Assembly: GCA_027422505.1 (NCBI GenBank)
Contig: JAPQWV010000123.1
Span: forward strand, 682,001 to 746,000
Length of the DNA: 64,000 bases
Source of the DNA: Craterostigma plantagineum
Lineage: Eukaryota > Streptophyta > Magnoliopsida > Lamiales > Linderniaceae
Direction of reading: 5' to 3'
Shown: piece after piece, positions 35,958 to 46,668 of the stretch
Numbering within the stretch: the first letter of the stretch is position 1
Layout of the letters: every line of letters begins with the position of its first letter
Notes under the pieces: model-generated
Told to the model about the DNA's origin: nothing
The model's database searches: none
The model's input: the letters and a program-made list of their open reading frames with translations, nothing else
Translations under genes and position numbers: made by a program

Positions 35958-37236
35958 ATGGTTAGAACTAGAGGAGAGAGCAGCGGAGGTGATGATCAGA
36001 ACCGGGGAAACACAGCCCCTACGGATAATCGAGATGCGACGATCTTCCAGCTTACAGAATTAGTCCGTCAGCAGTCCACTCAGATCCAACAATTGATACA
36101 GCAGAACAACACACATACTGGATCGATCCAAGCAGAAAGGGCTGAGATAGTTGGAGAACGGTTCCGAAGGCTGAACCCGCCGACATTCGAGGATACAGCC
36201 GACCCAACGGCGGCCGAAGACTGGCTGAGAATGCTCGAGAGCATGTTTGTGTACAGCCGGGTTCTAGAACCAGAGAAGGCCCTCTGCGCTGCGTTTTTAC
36301 TGAGGGGGAGCGCAGGACACTGGTGGGACACCATTATGGTGATCGAGAATCCCACGACCATGAGCTGGGATAGATTTAAGGAGCTGTTCAGGGGCAAATA
36401 CCTCACTGCTCTAGTGCGCGCCCAACGGATTAATGAGTTCATAAATCTCAGGCAGGGAATGATGACGGTTGCCGAGTACATCAGGAAGTTCGAGCAGCTG
36501 TCGAGGTTCGCATCCCATATGGTGAGCACGGACGCTCTCAAAATTGAACGATTCCTTGAAGGCTTGAAGCCGGAGCTGTACAGAGACGTAAGTATGGCGG
36601 GACTTCAGGGATCCACCTATGCGCAAGTGGCAGAAAGAGCCATGGTGGCAGAGCAGGCAGAGGCCAGAATCGTTCGTGCCTAGGAGGCTAAGAGAAAATT
36701 TGCACAAATCCAAGGATCACAGTGGAGCAGGGGAAGTCAAAAACGCCAATTCGTACCCAAAGGCGGGAAGTCGAACTTTCAGAATAAGCCACCTCAACGA
36801 CTACAAGGGATTCCAAATCGACCGCCGAACCCAAATCAAAGGTGATTTCCAGTCCCAACTATCCCGAACTGCCAAAAGTGCGGGAAGAGACACTCTGGTG
36901 ACTGCTATGCCCAGACCAACAACTGCTTTAAGTGCGGGAAGCCGGGCACTTTTCGAGGCAATGCCCAGATTGGGCGACAGGAAGTCGAGCTGGAGGTCAG
37001 ACAAGACCACCGATGGTACCAGCTCGGGTGTACGCAATTAGATCTGAGGAGGCAGAAAACAACCCAGCGGTGGTGACAGGTACCCTCCTTATCCACCATA
37101 CTCCCACATGCATCCTAGTAGACTCAGGGGCCACGCACTCGTTTGCATCCATTAAGTATGTGACAAAACTCGGGGTTAGGCCTCATCAATCCGAATATGA
37201 ATATAGGGTAGTTATGCCCCCATGGGGATCCGACTA
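35958..37236 (+). pseudogene. Gypsy-2 gag and protease, broken
   Basis: Gag runs from ATG 35958 (MVRTRGESSGG) through RLNPPTFEDTADPTAAEDW to a TAG at 36681-36683, where gypsy-1 has Gln, so this is probably a CAG-to-TAG change. Downstream in shifting frames are the zinc knuckles NCQKCGKRHSGDCY and CFKCGKPGHF (about 36870-36960), then protease text [13 protein letters not shown] (about 37110-37145). A stop after MPPWGSD at 37236 ends the protease piece. At least two frameshifts lie between 36700 and 36960. Confidence 0.88.
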
Positions 37237-37275
37237 AAACCAATCAGATACTGAAAGAGTGCCCAGTATTAGTCG

Positions 37276-38738
37276 GTGATAAAAATGTTGTCCGTAGATT
37301 TGATTGTCATTCCAATGAATGACTATGAGGTAATTCTGGGAATGGACTGGTTGTCGAAGTACGGAGCTGTGATTGATTGCAATCGTAAGGTGGTTACATT
37401 TAACATAGACGGGAATGAGCCTTTAGTCTTTGAGGGGACGATGAAAATAGGAAACCTTTCTAAAATATCGGCGCTGAAAGCTCAGTGTTTGATCAAAGCC
37501 AGTTGTGAAGCATACTTGGTGTTTGCGATGAAATTGGAAGAAAGTTCATCCCCAAGACTTGAAGACATGCCTGTAGTTAAAGATTTTCTCGACGTATTCT
37601 CGGAGGAATTGCCAGGATTACCGCCTGAAAGAGAGATCGAGTTCACGATCGATCTGGTGCCTGGAGCAGCACCGGTATTTAAATCCCCGTATCGGTTAGC
37701 ACCGACCGAACTGAAGGAGCTGAAGGGACAAATAGACGAACTTCTACAAAAGGGGTTTATTCAAGCAAGTTTTTCTCCCTGGGGTGCGCCAGTTTTGTTT
37801 GTACGAAAGAAAGACGGGTCGATGCGGCTTTGCATAAACTACAGGGAGTTGTTAAATAAGTTAACGATAAAGAACAAGTATCCTCTACCAAGGATTGACG
37901 ATCTGTTCGACCAACTACAAGACGTTGCGGTGTTTTCGAAGATTGATTTGCGGTCGGGGTATCATCAGTTGAAGATTCGCAAGGACGATATTCCTAAGAC
38001 AGCGTTCAGCACAAGATACGGACATTTTGAATTTCTAGTAATGCCTTTCGGGCTGACCAACGCGCCAGCAGCGTTTATGGATCTGATGAATCGGGTGTTC
38101 CAGTCGTTCTTAGACAAATTCGTCATAGTATTCATACGACATACTCATTTATTCAAAGACGAAAGAGGACACGAGCAGCACCTGCAAACGGTCCTTGGAG
38201 TACTGAGGGAGAAGCAGTTGTACGCCAAGTTCAAGAAGTGCGAGTTTTGGCTGGACCAAGTCGCCTGCTTGGGACATATTATCTCCGGAGCAGGAATCTC
38301 GGTGGATCCGAACAAGATCGAATCCATCAGTAACTGGCCACAACCAATAAATGCGACCGAGGTACGGAGTTTCCTCGGCTTGGCAGGCTATTATAGGAAG
38401 TTTATTAAGGACTTCTCGAAAATAGCTTCAACGCTGACAAAGTTAACGAGGAAGAACACGCCATTTCATTGGAGCGAGGAATGTGAACAGAGCTTCCAAG
38501 AGCTTAAGAGGCGACTGACTACAGTCCCAGTCCTTACGATACCGTCAGGAACCGGGGGATTTTCCGTTTACAGCGACGCCTCAAAGAACGGCTTAGGATG
38601 CGTGTTAATGCAGAACGGGAACGTAGTAGCCTATATGCCTCACGACAATTGAAGGAATATGAGAAAAATTATCCGACGCACGATCTAGAATTGGCAGCAG
38701 TTGTCTTCGCCCTAAAAATTTGGAGACACCACCTTTAC
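37276..38738 (+). pseudogene. Gypsy-2 reverse transcriptase and RNase H start
   Basis: The frame from 37276 covers the protease end ([21 protein letters not shown]), the RT core ([50 protein letters not shown]) and the start of RNase H ([16 protein letters not shown]). The catalytic FIDDILVYS of gypsy-1 is replaced by FIRHTHLF at about 38131-38150 because two bases are missing, and the frame recovers some 35 bp later, so the active site is destroyed. The frame ends at 38650. RNase H then continues in another frame ([19 protein letters not shown]) to the inversion edge at 38739. Confidence 0.9.
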
Positions 38739-39191
38739 GGTAGTATGTGCTTCCGCCATTATAGTTCTTCGAAGTCCTGCATCGTCCGGTACATATAATC
38801 TGCAGTAGTACAAGCTCCCGTCGTCTCGGAATACATAGTCTACTGCCGGCTGCTCTGTTTGTGTTCCTTTGGTCCTGACATAGAACTCGTCGTTTTCCTG
38901 CGCCTTTTTGATTCGCTCCAGTAATGTAGGTTGCAGTGTTAAAGCCGCTACTCTAGTCTCGACTTCGCCCAGTTGTACGATCTCCACTTTGAGTCGTTGC
39001 AGTTCCGTACTCATCACTTTTCGACTTAGGGCGTCAGCTACCACGTTCGCTTTGCTTGGGTGGTAGTTGATTACGCAATCGTAATCCTTCACCAATTCCA
39101 GCCATCGCCTCTGTTTTATGTTCAATTCCTTTTGCGTGAAGAAATACTTCAGGCTTTTGTGGTCCGTGTAGATTTCGCATCTCTCTCCACC
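38739..39191 (-). pseudogene. Inverted RNase H/linker block of gypsy-2
   Basis: This 453-bp piece reads on the minus strand as the exact continuation of the plus-strand pol: [18 protein letters not shown] at the right end through [17 protein letters not shown] to [12 protein letters not shown] at the left end. The plus-strand frame stops at HHLYG on one side and resumes with [14 protein letters not shown] on the other. The breakpoints are GGT (38739-38741) and ACC (39189-39191), an inverted 3-bp microhomology. No sequence appears lost. Confidence 0.93.
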
Positions 39192-40304
39192 ATACTCAGT
39201 ACATCCTGGAGCCACAAAGCTGTATAGAGACCTACGAACGCACTACTGGTGGCCAGGAATGAAGAAAGACGTTGCCGAATTCGTCAGTCAATGCCTCACT
39301 TGTTAACGAATTAAGGCAGAACACCAACGGCCAGCAGGGACGCTGCAGCCTTTACCAATCCCAGAGTGGAAATGGGACAATATAACGATGGATTTCGTGA
39401 GCAGATTGCCGAAAAATGTGAAAGGGCATGATGCGATATGGGTGATTGTAGACCGACTTACGAAATCTGCTCACTTTCTGCCAATAAGTACTACGTTCAC
39501 CATGGAGCGATACGCAGAACTGTACATCCAAGAGATAGTACGACTCCATGGAGTATCACTGTCGATAGTATCAGATCGTGATTCCAGATTTTATCTAAAT
39601 TTTGGACGAGTTTACAAAAAAAGATGGGGACGAAATTGTCGTTTAGTACGGCCTATCATCTGCAGACGGACAGCCAATCCGAGCGGACGACCCAGACACT
39701 TGAAGATATGCTACGAGCCTGTGTGCTCGACTTCAAAGGCAACTGGAGCAAGTACCTTCCACTCGTGGAATTCTCGTACAACAATAGTTAGCAAGCTACA
39801 ATTGGAATGGCTCCTTACGAAGCCTTATACGGACGAAAGTGCAGATCCCCAGTACATTGGGATGAAGTCGGTGAACGGGCGATGCTAGGCCCAGATATGA
39901 TCCAAGAAGTGACGGAAATCATCGCGACGATCCGAGAGAGAATGCGCACGGCGCAAAGCAGACAAAAGAGTTATGCGGATCGAAGACGCAGACCGCTAGA
40001 ATTTGAAGTTGATGACTTGGTCTTCGTGAAAATATCGCCAATGAAGGGCGTGAAGAGATTCGGCAAAAAGGGAAAACTAAGCCCGAGATACATTGGTCCC
40101 ATCAAGATAGCGAAAAGAGTTGGTGAAGTAGCGTATCAACTGGAACTACCAGCATCGTTGTCGCAAGTGCACGATGTGTTCCATGTGTCGACTTTGCGAA
40201 AGTATATCGCCGACCCAAGCCACGTGCTGGAACGAAACTCTATACCAACAGGTGAAGCCAGATTTGAGTTACGAGGAAGTACCCGTGGAAATATTAATGA
40301 ATGA
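39192..40304 (+). pseudogene. Gypsy-2 integrase and truncated chromodomain
   Basis: Integrase zinc motif [11 protein letters not shown]...FVSQCLTC, then a TAA at 39304-39306 where gypsy-1 has Gln. The catalytic core shows ITMDFVSRLP and [10 protein letters not shown], a frameshift near 39590, and a stop (TAG) at 39789-39791. The frame from 39807 gives [18 protein letters not shown] to the [14 protein letters not shown]-terminal region. It ends at about 40304 in the first residues of the chromodomain, where the 5S spacer begins. Confidence 0.9.
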
Positions 40305-40547
40305 TTGCAATGAAGTGACGGTGTCACTTTCCACTCTCAACACCTATGAATTTCGCAAATCTCAATTTTGTAAAAAATCACATGAATTATGCTCCATACT
40401 ATATATATTTCACTGAAAATACGCGACATCTAGGACTGCGACGTTCACGAACTGACGTGGTTTCCGAGCAACTCGCGGGTCTTTATTGCTTACTTTCATT
40501 ACATTTTTACCCGTACATGTAAAACAAGTACGCTCAATTAACTAAAT

Positions 40548-40665
40548 GGGTGCGATCATACCAGCACTAATGCACCGGATCCATCAGAACTCCGAAGTTA
40601 AGCATGCTTGGGTGAGAATAGTACTAGGATGGGTGACCCCCTTGGAAGTCCTCCTGTTGCACCCC
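40548..40665 (+). rRNA. 5S rRNA gene copy 1 (type A')
   Basis: 118 bp from GGGTGCGATCATACCAGCAC to GTTGCACCCC plus a T7 run. One C is missing (GGATCCATCAG), and two internal-promoter CpGs are changed (AAGCATGCTTGGGTGAG). Probably a pseudogene. Confidence 0.88.
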
Positions 40666-40945
40666 TTTTTTTACGCGTGATAACATCCCTCAGACATTAA
40701 TTTTGCAATGAAGTGATGGTGTTACTTTCCACTCTCAACACCTATGGATTTCGAAAATCTCAATTTTGTATAAAATCACATGAATAGTGCTCCGTACTAT
40801 ATATATTTCGTTAAAAATACGCGACATCTAGGACTGCGACGTTCACGAACAAGGCGTGGTTCCCGAGCAACGCGCTGGTCTTTGTTGCATAATTCATTAC
40901 ATTTTCACCCGTACAAGCAAAACAACTACGCTCAATTAACTAAAT

Positions 40946-41064
40946 GGGAGCGATCATACCAGCACTAATGCACCGGATGCCATCAGAACGCCGACGTTAA
41001 GCGTGCTTGGGCGAGAGTAATACTAGGATAGGTGACACCCTGGGAAGTCCTTGTGTTGCACCCC
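40946..41064 (+). rRNA. 5S rRNA gene copy 2 (type B)
   Basis: GGGAGCGATCATACC start, GGATGCCATCAGAACGCC, A-box AAGCGTGCTTGGGCGAG retained, C-box changed to GGATAGGTGACACC. Ends CACCCCC then T6. Confidence 0.87.
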
Positions 41065-41343
41065 CTTTTTTAGGTGTGATAACATCGCGCGAGTATTAAT
41101 TTTGCAATGAAGTGACGGTGTTACTTCCACTCTCAACACCTATGGATTTCGGAAATCTCAATGTTGTATAAAATCACATGAATAGTGCTCCGTACTATAT
41201 ATATTTCGTTAAAAATACGCGACATCTAGGACTGCGACGTTCACGAACTGGCATGGCTTTCGAGCAACTCGCGGGTCTTTGTTGCATACTTTCATTACAT
41301 TTTCACCCGTACAAGCAAAACAACTACGCTCAATTAACTAAAT

Positions 41344-41462
41344 GGGTGCGATCATACCAGCACTAATGCACCGAATGCCGTCAGAACTCCGACGTTAAGC
41401 GTGCTTGGGCGAGAGTAATACTAGGATAGTTGACCCCGTGGGAAGTCCTCGTGTTGCACCCC
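41344..41462 (+). rRNA. 5S rRNA gene copy 3 (type C)
   Basis: GAATGCCGTCAGAACTCCGACG variant with AAGCGTGCTTGGGCGAG retained, C-box GGATAGTTGACC, normal 119-bp length and T6 terminator. Confidence 0.87.
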
Positions 41463-41741
41463 TTTTTTACGCGTGATAACATCCCTCTGACATTAATTTT
41501 GCAATGAAGTGACGGTGTTACTTTCCACTCTTAACACCTATGGATTTCGGAAATCTCAATTTTGTATAAAATCACATGAATAGTGCTCCGTACTATATAT
41601 ATTTCGCTCAAAATACGCGACATCTAGGACTGCGACGTTCACGAACTGGCGTGGTTTCCGAGCAACTCGCGGGTCTTTATTGCTTACTTTCATTACATTT
41701 TTACCCGTACATGCAAAACAAGTACGCTCAATTAACTAAAT

Positions 41742-41859
41742 GGATGCGATCATACCAGCACTAATGCACCGGATCCATCAGAACTCCGGAGTTAAGCATG
41801 CTTGGGTGAGAATAGTACTAGGATGGGTGACCCCCTGGGAAGTCCTCGTGTTGCACCCC
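41742..41859 (+). rRNA. 5S rRNA gene copy 4 (type A'-like)
   Basis: Starts with the standard GGATGCGATCATACC. Has the one-base deletion, CTCCGGAG, the TpG/CpA changes of type A, an intact GGATGGGTGACC C-box, and ends CTCGTGTTGCACCCC. Confidence 0.88.
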
Positions 41860-42134
41860 TTTTTTTACGCGTGATAACATCCCTCAGACATTAATTTTGC
41901 AATGAAGTGATGGTGTTACTTTCCACTCTCAACACCTATGGATTTCGAAAATCTCAATTTTGTATAAAATCACATGAATAGTGCTCCGTACTATATATAT
42001 TTCGCTGAAAATACGCGACATCTAGGACTGCGACGTTCACGAACTGACGTGGTTCCCGAGCAACGCGCCGGTCTTTGTTGCATAGTTTCATTACATTTTC
42101 ACCCGTACAAGCAAAACAACTACGCTCAATTAAC

Positions 42135-42250
42135 TGCGATCATACCAGCACTAATGCACCGGATGCCATCAGAACTCCGAAGTTGAGCATGCTTGGGCGA
42201 GAGTAATACTAGGATGGTTGACCCCGTGGGAAGTCCTCCTGTTGCACCCC
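42135..42250 (+). rRNA. 5S rRNA gene copy 5 (type D, 5' clipped)
   Basis: The bases AAATGG before and at the gene start are deleted, so the copy begins TGCGATCATACC. GTTGAGCATGCTTGGGCGAG inside. Likely non-functional. Confidence 0.83.
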
Positions 42251-42531
42251 ATTTTTTTACGCGTGACAACATCCCTCGAGTATCAATTTTGCAATGAAGT
42301 GACGGTGTCACTTTCCACTCTCAACACCTATGGATTTCGGAAATCTCAATTTTGTATAAAATCACATGAATTGTGCTCTGTACTATATATATTTCGTTAA
42401 AAATACGCGACATCTAGGACTACGACGTTCACGAACTGACGTGGTTTCCGAGCAACTCACGGGTCTTTATTGCTTACTTTCATTACATTTTTACCCGTAC
42501 ATGCAAAACAAGTACGCTCGATTAACTAAAT

Positions 42532-42649
42532 GGGTGCGATCATACCAGCATTAATGCACCGGATCCATCAGAACTCCGAAGTTAAGCATGCTTGGGTGAG
42601 AATAGTACTAGGATGGGTGACCCCCTGGGAAGTCCTCCTGTTGCACCCC
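42532..42649 (+). rRNA. 5S rRNA gene copy 6 (type A)
   Basis: Type A with CATTAATGCACC. The following spacer reads CCCCTGTACATT. Nearly identical to copy 10, 1588 bp away. Confidence 0.88.
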
Positions 42650-42928
42650 TTTTTTACGCGTGATAACATCCCCTGTACATTAATTTTGCAATGAAGTGAC
42701 GGTGTCACTTTCCACTCTCAACACCTATGAATTTCGCAAATCTCAATTTTGTAAAAAATCACATGAATTGTGCTCCATACTATATATATTTCGCTGAAAA
42801 TACGCGACATCTAGGACTGCGACGTTCACGAACTGACGTGGTTTCCGAGCAACTCGCGGGTCTTTATTGCTTACTTTCATTACATTTTTACCCGTACATG
42901 TAAAACAAGGACGCTCAATTAACTAAAT

Positions 42929-43046
42929 GGGTGCGATCATACCAGCACTAATGCACCGGATCCATCAGAACTCCGAAGTTAAGCATGCTTGGGTGAGAAT
43001 AGTACTAGGATGGGTGACCCCCTGGGAAGTCCTCCTGTTGCACCCC
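42929..43046 (+). rRNA. 5S rRNA gene copy 7 (type A')
   Basis: Same variant as copies 1 and 11, including the AAAACAAGGACGCTC upstream shared with copy 11. T7 terminator. Confidence 0.88.
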
Positions 43047-43327
43047 TTTTTTTACGCGTGATAACATCCCTCAGACATTAATTTTGCATTGAAGTGATGG
43101 TGTTACTTTCCACTCTCAACACCTATGGATTTCGAAAATCTCAATTTTGTACAAAATCACATGAATAGTGCTCCGTACAATATATATTTCGGTAAAAATG
43201 CGCGACATCTAGGACTGCGACGTTCACGAACAAGGCGTGGTTCCCGAGCAACGCGCCGGTCTTTGTTGCATAATTTCATTACATTTTCACCCGTACAAGC
43301 AAAACAACTACGCTCAATTAACTAAAT

Positions 43328-43446
43328 GGGTGCGATCATACCAGCACTAATGCACCGGATGCCATCAGAACGCCGACGTTAAGCGTGCTTGGGCGAGAGT
43401 AATACTAGGATAGGTGACACCCTGGGAAGTCCTTGTGTTGCACCCC
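43328..43446 (+). rRNA. 5S rRNA gene copy 8 (type B)
   Basis: Same variant as copies 2 and 12 (GAACGCCGACG, GGATAGGTGACACC, CCTTGTGTTGC). Confidence 0.87.
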
Positions 43447-43727
43447 CCTTTTTTAGGTGTGACAACATCCCGCGAGTATTAATTTTGCAATGAAGTGACG
43501 GTGTTACTTTCCACTCCCAACACCTATGGATTTCGGAAATCTCAATGTTGTATAAAATTACATGAATAGTGCTCCGTACTATATATATTTCGTTAAAAAT
43601 ACGCGACATCTAGGACTGCGACGTTCACGAACTGGCATGGCTTCCGAGCAACTCGCGGGTCTTTGTTGCTTACTTTCATTACATTTTCACCCGTACAAGC
43701 AAAACAACTACGCTCAATTAACTAAAT

Positions 43728-43846
43728 GGGTGCGATCATACCAGCAGTAATGCACCGAATGCCGTCGGAACTCCGACGTTAAGCGTGCTTGGGCGAGAGT
43801 AATACTAGGATAGTTGACCCCGTGGCAAGTCCTCGTGTTGCACCCC
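43728..43846 (+). rRNA. 5S rRNA gene copy 9 (type C)
   Basis: Matches copy 3 (GAATGCCGTC, GGATAGTTGACC) with small differences (CAGCAGTAATG, GTGGCAAGTCC). Confidence 0.87.
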
Positions 43847-44119
43847 TTTTTTACGCGTGATAACATCCCTCTGACATTAATTTTGCAATGAAGTGACGGT
43901 GTTACTTTCCACTCTCAACACCTATGGATTTCGGAAATCTCAATTTTGTATAAAATCACATGAATAGTGCTCCGTACTAATTTCGCTCAAAATACGCGAC
44001 ATCTAGGACTGCGACGTTCACGAACTGGCGTGGTTTCCGGCAACTCGCGGGTCTTTATTGCTTACTTTCATTACATTTTTACCCGTACATGCAAAACAAG
44101 TACGCTCGATTAACTAAAT

Positions 44120-44237
44120 GGGTGCGATCATACCAGCATTAATGCACCGGATCCATCAGAACTCCGAAGTTAAGCATGCTTGGGTGAGAATAGTACTAGG
44201 ATGGGTGACCCCCTGGGAAGTCCTCCTGTTGCACCCC
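44120..44237 (+). rRNA. 5S rRNA gene copy 10 (type A)
   Basis: Matches copy 6. Its upstream spacer lacks a TATATATA stretch near 43978, which explains the short 392-bp period. Confidence 0.88.
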
Positions 44238-44517
44238 TTTTTTTACGCGTGATAACATCCCCTGTACATTAATTTTGCAATGAAGTGACGGTGTCACTTT
44301 CCACTCTCAACACCTATGAATTTCGCAAATCTCAATTTTGTAAAAAATCACATGAATTGTGCTCCATACTATATATATTTCGCTGAAAATACGCGACATC
44401 TAGGACTGCGACGTTCACGAACTGACGTGGTTTCCGAGCAACTCGCGGGTCTTTATTGCTTACTTTCATTACATTTTTACCCGTACATGTAAAACAAGGA
44501 CGCTCAATTAACTAAAT

Positions 44518-44635
44518 GGGTGCGATCATACCAGCACTAATGCACCGGATCCATCAGAACTCCGAAGTTAAGCATGCTTGGGTGAGAATAGTACTAGGAT
44601 GGGTGACCCCATGGGAAGTCCTCCTGTTGCATCCC
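44518..44635 (+). rRNA. 5S rRNA gene copy 11 (type A')
   Basis: Matches copies 1 and 7. The end reads GTTGCATCCC, which equals the Arabidopsis-type end rather than CACCCC. Confidence 0.87.
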
Positions 44636-44916
44636 TTTTTTTACGCGTGATAACATCCCTCAGACATTAATTTTGCAATGAAGTGATGGTGTTACTTTCC
44701 ACTCTCAACACCTATGGATTTCGAAAATCTCAATTTTGTATAAAATCACATGAATAGTGCTCCGTACTATATATATTTCGTTAAAAATACGCGACATCTA
44801 GGACTGCGACGTTCACGAACAAGACGTGGTTCCCGAGCAACACGCCGGTCTTTGTTGCATAATTTCATTACATTTGCACCCGTACAAGCAAAACAACTAC
44901 GCTCAATTAACTAAAT

Positions 44917-45035
44917 GGGTGCGATCATACCAGCACTAATGCACCGGATGCCATCAGAACGCCGACGTTAAGCGTGCTTGGGCGAGAGTAATACTAGGAT
45001 AGGTGACACCCTGGGAAGTCCTTGTGTTGCACCCC
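44917..45035 (+). rRNA. 5S rRNA gene copy 12 (type B), last in array
   Basis: Matches copies 2 and 8. Followed by about 90 bp of one more spacer that stops at 45128 within GATTTCGGAAA. Confidence 0.87.
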
Positions 45036-45128
45036 CCTTTTTTAGGTGTGATAACATCCCGCGAGTATTAATTTTGCAATGAAGTGACGGTGTTACTTTC
45101 CACTCTCAACACCTATGGATTTCGGAAA

Positions 45129-46660
45129 ATTTTTACTAACCATTTTTGAGAAGTAATAACTTCTAAAGTTGATAGAAAATTATCTTCATGAAAATTCTTA
45201 GAAGTACTTGCAAATTCTTCATTAACTTCAAATTCGTTAATAATTTCTTTTCCCTTTTCTAATTTAGAAAATCTTCTTTCTAAGTCTATATGACTTAATT
45301 TTAAATTTTTAATTTCATCCTTTAGATTTGAAATTTCTATTGTCAAATCTTTAATATTAGCTGTTGATTGATTTTTATTTAATTGGTTTTTATTACGAAG
45401 TAATTTCATAACTTCGGACATACTATAAGGTTCAGATTTAATAATTTTAGGAATAACTTCTTTTGAAGTTTCTTCTTCTTTTTGAATTATTTTTTTAATG
45501 ATTAGATTTTTTAAATCTGGATCTTCTGTTTCTTTTAATATTTCGAGAAGATTATTATCAAGGACATTTAATTCTTGAAATTGAGATATCATTTGATATA
45601 AATTATCTTCTGGTTCAGATTCTGAACTTTTATTTTTAGTACAAGACTGACCTATTTGACAGTTTTGACATTCTTCGGATTCTGAAGATGATATATCTTC
45701 TTCAATAATATTGTTTTCCTCGTTGAGGAAGAATCTGTTTCGATGTCAGATTCTAGAAGGATTTTAGATAATGTTTCTTTTAAATCATTGTCAATATTTA
45801 AATTATTAATCTTCTTCTTGGTCCAACAAGTTGCTGCTTTATGACCAATTTTACCGCATTTGCGACAAACAATTGGAGGAAATTTATTTTTATATTGATA
45901 ATTTTTATTATCTTTTGAGAATTTTTGTTCTCTTCGTTTAATTTTCGATATTTTCTTTTTTCATATTGCTTAGGAGAGTATTTTTTAAGTTTATATTCTT
46001 TACGAGGTTTGCTCGAAGAAGGAGGGTTTTCTAAACCAAATTGACTACAGAATTCTCCTAATTGTTTATTCTCATCAAAAGAATGTCTCTTAAGTTGTTT
46101 GTTAAGCTTTATTTCGTTGCATAAAGCTAAACCTTCTTGTATACAAGTCCTATTAATCTACCTTAAGTATATGAATTATAATCTATACTGGATTCTCCAT
46201 TTCTAAGAGTTTTCTTAACTCTTTCGGCAAATAGGAAAGGAAGACCATCAATGAATTTGGATTTCCAATGAGTGCTATTTGACTCAGGAAGTTCCATAAC
46301 TCTGCTAAGGAAAGTGTCCTTATACTATCTAAATGATGTAAGGGTTTTACACCTAAGGTTTTGGAGCAGAGTCCTAACATTTTCGGAATTATCAGACCAT
46401 CGGCCTGTAAAATGTTCAACTATGTTTATACATAAAGTCTAAAGAGCATTTTCAATAATTGTATTATATTCTTCCTTTACAGTAAGGAAAATACTTTCAC
46501 GGTCTTGCTGAGATAAATAATTATCCCACCAACCTTTCAACTGACCAGTAAAGCCAGCGACAAGCATTTGGGCTATAGTTTTGTCTGTATTACCTTGAGT
46601 TTTACAGACTGTACTATACATCATCATCCTATGAACCATACCGAAAGTTTGTCTTTCCGT
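45129..46660 (-). pseudogene. Pararetroviral capsid-region pieces
   Basis: Minus-strand pieces in order: 46639-46439 with GQLKGWWDNYL, typical of the capsid domain, then 46419-46183 with SLAELWNFLSQ and LPKELRKLLE, which looks shifted in frame from its neighbour. A zinc knuckle CRKCGKIGHKAATC follows at about 45826-45868, then 45592-45129, a Lys/Glu-rich coiled-coil-like tail (ILKETEDPDLKNL, EISNLKDEIKNLKL). The capsid protein packages the viral nucleic acid. The tail runs into 5S spacer DNA, so the C-terminus and the whole protease/RT part are missing. Frame breaks occur near 46440, 46180 and 45730. Confidence 0.75.
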
Positions 46661-46668
46661 ATATCCAC

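Larger units (their letters stand above)
32624..40304 (+). mobile_element. Gypsy-2: decayed Tekay-like element, 3' truncated
   Basis: The 5' LTR is 32624-35801, the primer site is at 35805, then gag and pol pieces follow to 40304, where the chromodomain start (EEVPVEIL) breaks off at the 5S rDNA array. No 3' LTR is present. The protein pieces are clearly related to gypsy-1. Multiple stops, frameshifts, a damaged FIDD motif and an inverted RNase H block show that it is dead. Confidence 0.92.
40305..45128 (+). repeat. 5S rDNA tandem array, 12 units of about 398 bp
   Basis: Units run from TTGCAATGAAGTGACGGTGT through a spacer of about 280 bp to a 5S-like gene and a T-rich terminator. Period between gene starts: 398, 398, 398, about 393 (unit 5 shortened), then 397, 399, 400, 392, 398 and 399. 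Variants follow a pattern, with units 6-9 matching 10-12 at a period of about 1588 bp. The array begins inside gypsy-2 and ends at 45128 in pararetrovirus DNA. Short frames starting MNSAPYYIYF in each spacer are artefacts of the repeat. Confidence 0.93.

Noticed and set aside
40780..43750. 62-aa ORFs MNSAPYYIYF... in each 5S unit
   Set aside because: Located in the non-transcribed spacer, present only in some units and lost by single changes. A repeat artefact.
40305..45128. Cassandra-type TRIM elements (5S in LTR)
   Set aside because: Units are simply tandem with a constant spacer. No TG...CA ends, no primer site or polypurine tract inside any unit.
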